A DNA stretch of 33,056 nt from Pelargonium nanum (taxonomy: Eukaryota; Streptophyta; Magnoliopsida; Geraniales; Geraniaceae): the NCBI GenBank assembly GCA_036897485.1, contig JAYMTF010000595.1:1-33056 (forward strand), in the 5' to 3' direction. Positions within the stretch are counted from its first letter, which is position 1; every line of letters starts with the position of its first letter. Under the pieces are notes generated by a model. The model ran no database searches, had not been told where the DNA came from, and saw only the letters and a list, made by a program, of their open reading frames with translations. Of the stretch, positions 32,101 to 33,056 are shown piece after piece. The translations under genes and the position numbers were made by a program.

Positions 32101-32948
32101 ACTCTATCCTTTCCAGGAGTAGGCAGTGGTACATTGGACACCGTATAAGCTATAACATCCCATAGTGGCTTGCTGAAATTGTTGTAGACTAAGAACATCA
32201 GACGCAGTAGAAACTAATACCATATTTTCCCCCCACAAAAAGAAAAACATTAAATAAAATTCAATATTTAGTTATTAATGAAAGGATTTGCATCTTCATA
32301 GAAGTAACGTGTTTTTAAAAAATATTAGTTTTTAAAAGAACAGTATTATGAAGAAAATTTTCCAGAAATCAAACTAAGATAGCGTTTGGATTAAAAGAAT
32401 TGGAATGGAAATGGGAAACAAGAATCGGAATGGCAGAGCCATATTCATGACCAAAAATCTTAATCCAAACATGAACAATGAGAATCTCATTCCCATTCTG
32501 ATTCTTGATTACCCTTCCTAAACAAAATTTTTAATCCAAACGCTACCTAAATTATAAACAAGGAATACTTACCTACTCCCACTAGAGGAAAAGCAAAGAG
32601 AAAAGATCTCCTCAAGTGCATTTCGGAGTACATGGAAACTAGGCGACCGAGAAACAAGACAGATACATTTGTCAGCAAAAGAATTGGCAGGAATATGGTA
32701 AGCTTCAGCGATATCTTCAGAAACCGGATCTCGAAAAGCAATGCAACTAACATAAATTTTTGATCCATCACCCTCTGCACCCAGAAAATAATAACATTGA
32801 TTACACAAAGAAAATAACATAAATCTTAACAATTTTCCAGACCCGTATACATACCAGTCAAAACAATCGGATAGCTGCGCGGAAACGTCAAGGGATCATT
32901 GGAATCGAAGCCCGATGCATAGAACTCAACACCGGCTGGCAGGACACA
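10486..32948 (-). CDS. SCD1: SCD1, DENN domain and WD40 repeat protein (all but first exon)
   Basis: Arabidopsis SCD1 (STOMATAL CYTOKINESIS-DEFECTIVE 1) is a DENN-WD40 protein that interacts with Rab-E GTPases and acts in post-Golgi and clathrin-linked traffic and cell-plate formation. Thirty minus-strand exons join in phase: 32855-32948, 32573-32774, 32031-32172, 31807-31907, 31365-31428, 31019-31132, 26201-26421, 24998-25052, 24833-24916, 24357-24552, 24123-24252, 23877-23940, 23736-23780, 21169-21244, 20987-21060, 20847-20897, 20450-20607, 17884-17931, 17378-17435, 17200-17283, 16344-16596, 16033-16232, 15515-15579, 15286-15409, 12387-12568, 12235-12306, 11976-12136, 11200-11241, 10674-10888, 10486-10581. 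Total is 3,471 nt, 1,156 residues plus TGA. All introns are GT-AG. Signature segments include GVDYIDAPTPYMMGL, KPWGEDHDLQF, ESDAEGIGGSGFIECIREHI and SGSDDHSVIVWDKQT. The known protein is about 1,190 residues; the missing N-terminus (about 60) is in an exon past the right edge, because 32949-33056 reads as intron ending in AG. No frame break is seen. Confidence 0.95.
11028..11215. repeat. 94-bp tandem duplication spanning an SCD1 exon end
   Basis: Two adjacent copies (about 11028-11121 and 11122-11215) share AAAATAAAAACCAAG(G)CAAA, then (T/G)CAACATC-type, GTATAAAA/GAATAAAA and ATCTTAC(T/C)CTC blocks at a period of 94. The right copy contains the last 12-16 bases of the 42-nt exon 11200-11241 and its donor; the left copy carries a diverged but still GTAAG-bearing version at 11108-11104. 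Confidence 0.75.
11242..11975 (-). other. SCD1 intron, no element recognised
   Basis: A 734-bp AT-rich intron between the exons at 11976-12136 and 11200-11241. I see no transposon terminus, RNA gene or convincing coding sequence in it. Confidence 0.6.
12692..13438. mobile_element. PIF/Harbinger-like non-autonomous element, 747 bp
   Basis: Terminal inverted repeats GGTAGCGTTTGGATTA (12692-12707) and, at the right end, the complement of GGTAGGGTTTGGATTA (13423-13438) match at 15 of 16 bases. Subterminal sequence is rich in GGAATG-type motifs at both ends. The interior is AT-rich and non-coding. The flanking bases (ATT left, ATA right) are not a clean 3-bp duplication. The family link rests on the shorter copy at 32378-32547, which has the same ends and TAA on both sides. 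Confidence 0.75.
13574..13619 (+). repeat. Short microsatellite cluster (TA, GATA, CA, GA)
   Basis: Adjacent TATATA, TAGATAGATAGATA, ACACACACA and GAGAGAGAG runs directly abut the inverted-repeat element that begins at about 13615. Confidence 0.85.
13615..13825. mobile_element. Inverted-repeat MITE, about 211 bp
   Basis: The left end (GAGAGCAAGGATCCTAAACC, then AATAAATTTTTGGCTTAGGC) pairs with the reverse complement of the right end (GAGAGTAAAGAATCTAAGTC, then TAATAAATTTTGGTTGAGC) over about 45 bases at roughly 70 percent. Inner arms also pair (CCACCTC...TTATGACACCTC with the complement of GAGGTGGCAACATCTC). No coding content. The left flank is a microsatellite, so no target duplication could be read. 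Confidence 0.6.
13970..14245 (-). mobile_element. 3' end of an RTE-type LINE
   Basis: On the minus strand, fragments of the conserved RTE C-terminus can be read in shifting frames (RPKSNGKK where intact copies have an RGRPKK-like motif), followed by the typical terminal block CGACCCCAACTTTGTTTGGG (complement at 14009-14028) and a GTCGTTGTATTG tail near 13982, the decayed (TTG)n end. 5' truncated and frame-broken. Confidence 0.6.
14300..14650 (-). pseudogene. L1-type LINE RNase H-like domain fragment
   Basis: Minus strand. WVKFNVDGAEAAKEKPGPAG followed by IGRMLSNFKGEVFCVLSK and LLRAILKALELFA is the plant L1/RVT_3 RNase H-like fold start, with the catalytic Asp in FNVDG. A stop follows ALELFA, after which a degraded continuation (FDKVVVKSGLKVALK, about 14375-14330) corresponds to the second beta-strand region. 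It is flanked by the RTE remnant on its 3' side, so this is an intronic patchwork of LINE debris. Confidence 0.7.
14650..15285. other. Intron remainder, unassigned
   Basis: AT-rich DNA between the L1 fragment and the SCD1 exon at 15286-15409, including a (TA)n run at about 15141-15158. Part of it may be flanking LINE sequence, but I recognise nothing specific. Confidence 0.5.
15580..16032 (-). other. SCD1 intron, no element recognised
   Basis: A 453-bp intron between exons 16033-16232 and 15515-15579, with normal GTAAGC donor and GCAG acceptor. No other signal. Confidence 0.6.
16597..17199 (-). other. SCD1 intron with a local inverted repeat
   Basis: A 603-bp intron. CCCAACTAATCCATGTGGGTAC (about 16938-16959, quoted here only as a landmark pair) and CCACATGGGTTAGTGGGG (about 17020-17037) are approximate complements, as are GGCCACCACATG and TTTTGGTGGCTG, so a stem near 16938-17037 is possible. 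No MITE family recognised. Confidence 0.4.
18177..18343 (+). mobile_element. Ty1/copia-like LTR (153 bp) with primer-binding site
   Basis: An LTR-like segment starts TGTTAAGACTCAACATC (18177) and ends TTGTTGCTCA (18329), the TG...CA rule, with a TATATAAATAGG TATA-like box inside (near 18263). Three bases on, AGGTATCAGAAC (18332-18343) matches the initiator-tRNA-Met complementary site TGGTATCAGAGC at 10 of 12 bases. No matching second LTR or gag frame follows, so this is a 5' fragment or TRIM relic in an SCD1 intron. Confidence 0.65.
18344..19079. other. Intron DNA of uncertain origin
   Basis: Sequence between the LTR fragment and the tandem-repeat block. It contains a 16-17-base direct repeat TGAATAGGAGTGCATCC near 18759 and 18920. 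It may be retroelement or LINE debris, but no domain can be read. Confidence 0.4.
19080..19620. repeat. Degenerate tandem repeats, about 85-105-bp period
   Basis: Units share the order GGTA(C/G)(C/T)TGAGAATG, then AGTCTTAGAAGAGCTCTCG or its variants, GGGTA(A)CC, GAGGAAGGTGGCAC, a GTGTGCCTCTAGGACAC-type segment and GTGACACCCCCC. Unit starts fall near 19206, 19290, 19393 and 19497, and a partial unit precedes at about 19100. Composition is clearly more GC-rich than the surrounding SCD1 intron. Confidence 0.65.
19189..19206 (+). repeat. Poly-C run (18 C)
   Basis: Uninterrupted C18 inside the tandem-repeat block, at the GACACCCC position that is only a C5-C6 run in the neighbouring units. Confidence 0.9.
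19621..20449. other. Probable retroelement-derived intron sequence
   Basis: Continues the composition of the repeat block until about 20290, with GACATCATC/GACATCACC repeats around 19966-20035. It looks like LTR or leader sequence of a larger element but has no readable domain. From about 20290 it becomes ordinary AT-rich intron next to the exon at 20450-20607. Confidence 0.35.
21330..21820 (-). mobile_element. TRIM element (short LTRs, no coding)
   Basis: Two similar terminal repeats flank about 290 bp of non-coding DNA. The left repeat (about 21330-21437) and right repeat (21721-21818) share TTAAACT(T/A)GACT(C/T)CAACC, CTAAAAG(C/T)TTAAG, GG(T)GGAGGG-type and TTCAAGTGG(T/C)GACT. On the minus strand the right repeat is the 5' LTR: it is followed directly by TGATATTAGAGC (21720-21709), 10 of 12 matches to the tRNA-Met primer site. 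GAGGGGGAG (21446-21438), a polypurine tract, precedes the left, 3' LTR, which begins TGTTAAGAGAATC. This is the standard TRIM layout. Confidence 0.8.
21926..22898. mobile_element. Non-autonomous hAT-like element, 973 bp
   Basis: Ends TAGAGTTGGCAATTTGGG (21926-21943) and the complement of TAGAGCTGACAATTCGGG (22881-22898) match at 15 of 18 bases. ATCTAGGC (21918-21925) and ATCTAGGT (22899-22906) are 8-bp flanking duplications, matching at 7 of 8. Subterminal regions are rich in CAACCC/GGGTTGACCC-type motifs. No transposase is visible. Inside is a 100-bp tandem duplication (about 22192-22392). Confidence 0.8.
22192..22392. repeat. 100-bp tandem duplication inside the hAT element
   Basis: AAACTCATTTCCAATCATTT at 22201 recurs as AAACCCATTTCCAATAATTT at 22301. 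The rest of each unit (CAAATCAAAACACTCA, AAATCACA(G/A)CCA, GCAAAATCAATTACAA) repeats in the same order. Confidence 0.85.
23136..23196 (+). repeat. (GA)n microsatellite
   Basis: About 22 uninterrupted GA units, then GGGGA and four to five more. It lies in the SCD1 intron next to the RTE fragment. The open frames across it on both strands are artefacts of the repeat. Confidence 0.95.
25053..26200 (-). other. SCD1 intron, 1.15 kb, nothing recognised
   Basis: AT-rich intron between exons 26201-26421 and 24998-25052. A short more GC-rich patch at about 25678-25790 has no match that I can name. No terminal repeats or coding remnants seen. Confidence 0.55.
26571..26942. repeat. 186-bp imperfect tandem duplication
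   Basis: Unit 1 (26571-26756) and unit 2 (26757-26942) share, in order, AATAAATCC, AACAC(A/G)TTAA, TATAATTGCTACTG, TTCTTTTTAGGATT, AAGTAATTATCAAC, AATGCAGCCCA, GTTCAGGATTGAGACATT and GAATGGG. The 14- and 18-base identical blocks show it is a fairly recent duplication. Intronic, no coding content. Confidence 0.85.
27005..27232 (-). mobile_element. Truncated TRIM-like element
   Basis: A terminal repeat at 27005-27117, with TTAAATTTTACTCCAACTC, AACTTCATATTCTTCCAATG and an inner end TTTCAACA, is followed by the minus-strand polypurine tract (CTCCCCCTC on plus, 27118-27126). About 90 bp further is AACCAGCTCTGA (27217-27228), the complement of a primer-site core. Same plan and orientation as the TRIM at 21330-21820, but the 5' LTR is missing. 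Confidence 0.65.
28090..28800 (+). pseudogene. L1-type LINE 3' end with RNase H remnant
   Basis: Plus strand. Broken frames give an IGGV-like start, VFSENI, FAEL(R)TILQVLELF and GKLVVKSDSKMAVSWV (about 28280-28328, holding the catalytic Asp of the RNase H-like domain), then MAGLRANNDALRPHPLV before a stop near 28497. A T- and G-rich 3' UTR follows, ending near an A-rich tail at 28772-28795. Stops and frameshifts interrupt it. Coding-like DNA upstream (27600-28085) may belong to the same copy but I cannot assign it. Confidence 0.65.
28800..29460. other. Intron DNA, unassigned
   Basis: Between the L1 tail and the hAT element. A T10 run near 28912. No terminus, RNA or domain is recognised. Confidence 0.5.
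29469..30159. mobile_element. hAT-like element, 691 bp, with GCGCC subterminal repeats
   Basis: Flanked by ATTAGTTT (29461-29468) and ATTAGTTC (30160-30167), an 8-bp target duplication matching at 7 of 8. Short terminal inverted repeats CAGTGTTA and (complement) CAATGTTA match at 7 of 8. Subterminal areas hold repeated GCGCC/GGCGC motifs on both sides (about 29511, 29535, 29545, 29577; 30092, 30109, 30142), the usual place for transposase binding sites. Both ends also carry a CCATGGTCC or GGACCATGG block. No transposase domain was found, though one open frame is present. Confidence 0.75.
29720..29944 (+). other. Open frame of unknown origin inside the hAT element
   Basis: A plus-strand frame stays open from about 29720 to a TAG at 29942-29944 (about 74 codons, no ATG). 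It includes the acidic, Asn-rich stretch TAVIEEENDVSRYKPFDDED and ends EGDAYYDI. Codon use looks like real protein rather than random AT-rich DNA. It does not resemble the hAT dimerisation region I know. It could be the last exon of a captured host gene or a transposase tail. Not identified. Confidence 0.35.
30168..31018 (-). other. Intron DNA with an 18-base direct repeat
   Basis: Sequence between the hAT element and the SCD1 exon at 31019-31132. ATACTACTAGCATGCTAT occurs at 30711 and again at 30825. Otherwise AT-rich and unassigned. Confidence 0.5.
32378..32547. mobile_element. PIF/Harbinger-like MITE, 170 bp
   Basis: Ends GATAGCGTTTGGATTAAAA (32378-32396) and the complement of GGTAGCGTTTGGATTAAAA (32529-32547) match at 18 of 19 bases. 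TAA flanks both sides (32375-32377 and 32548-32550), the 3-bp target duplication typical of PIF/Harbinger (Tourist-like) elements. The ends are those of the 747-bp element at 12692-13438, so the two are one family. It sits in the SCD1 intron, beginning 25 bp after the donor GT at 32572-32571 in transcript direction. Confidence 0.85.
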
Positions 32949-33056
32949 CTGCATTCAGCCAACATCCACCACAAAATCATGATAAACTCCTAAAATTCAA
33001 CTGTAGCAGCAATTCACATCTATAAAAGTTGAAAATACAGAATCAATTTGATTCGA

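Larger units (their letters stand above)
24357..32948 (-). other. SCD1 DENN module (exons 2-11 of the gene)
   Basis: About 424 residues encoded by ten exons. In order: the uDENN part (32948-32573, with GDGSKIYVSCIAFRDPVSED and DKCICLVS), the core DENN part (32172-31019, with PLPTPGKDRVLF, QPLVQCLDVDNLILLFTAVL, LERRVLLRS and VYIPLLFFSGVDYIDAPTPY), and a dDENN-like tail (26421-24357, with LIHPNVVGIDQ, NFVENTATQVFN and LDYLERGVGSDERNYNLLEK). DENN modules commonly act as Rab guanine-nucleotide exchange factors. The arrangement is recognised from family knowledge. Confidence 0.85.

Noticed and set aside
32949-33056. First coding exon of SCD1
   Set aside because: The minus strand here reads as AT-rich intron ending in GCAG; no MAG-type N-terminus is present, so exon 1 must lie outside.

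Overview
This is plant nuclear DNA, almost certainly from a flowering plant. It carries parts of two intron-rich membrane-traffic genes, both on the minus strand, surrounded and invaded by many small or decayed transposable elements. The introns follow GT-AG, exons are short and separated by AT-rich sequence, and the element mix (TRIM, PIF/Harbinger-like MITE, hAT, L1 and RTE LINEs, tRNA-derived SINE, Ty3/gypsy and Ty1/copia remnants) is typical of angiosperms. I cannot name the species.

Layout. (1) 1-4600: the 5' part of a CASP golgin gene (minus strand): five exons, a TATA-like box at 4554-4563, and the rest of the gene off the left edge. (2) 4670-5095: an inverted-repeat element split by a SINE that has its own 14-bp target-site duplication, just upstream of the CASP promoter. 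(3) About 5640-10050: a badly decayed Ty3/gypsy-type retroelement (minus), in which gag and protease remnants can still be recognised. (4) 10486-32948: the SCD1 gene (minus), encoding a DENN-domain plus WD40 protein. I could place 30 consecutive coding exons (3,471 nt, 1,156 residues plus stop), all in phase; only the first coding exon lies beyond the right edge.

The SCD1 introns hold most of the mobile DNA: a 747-bp PIF-like element, an inverted-repeat MITE, RTE and L1 fragments (12.6-15.2 kb); a Ty1/copia-like LTR with primer-binding site and a C-rich tandem-repeat block (17.9-20.4 kb); a TRIM beside an RTE 3' end that is itself split by a hAT element with 8-bp duplications (21.3-23.1 kb); a 186-bp tandem duplication, a second TRIM relic, an L1 tail and another hAT element (26.4-31.0 kb); and a 170-bp PIF-like MITE 25 bp after a splice donor (32.4-32.5 kb).

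How the genes relate: in Arabidopsis, SCD1 works in post-Golgi and endocytic traffic and cytokinesis, and CASP is a Golgi membrane golgin. Both belong to the secretory system, but nothing here shows they are co-regulated. I found no new gene system. The most interesting items are regulatory or evolutionary: a transposon-derived inverted repeat placing two CACGTG boxes near the CASP promoter, a 94-bp tandem duplication that copies an SCD1 splice donor, and a hAT element carrying an unexplained open frame.
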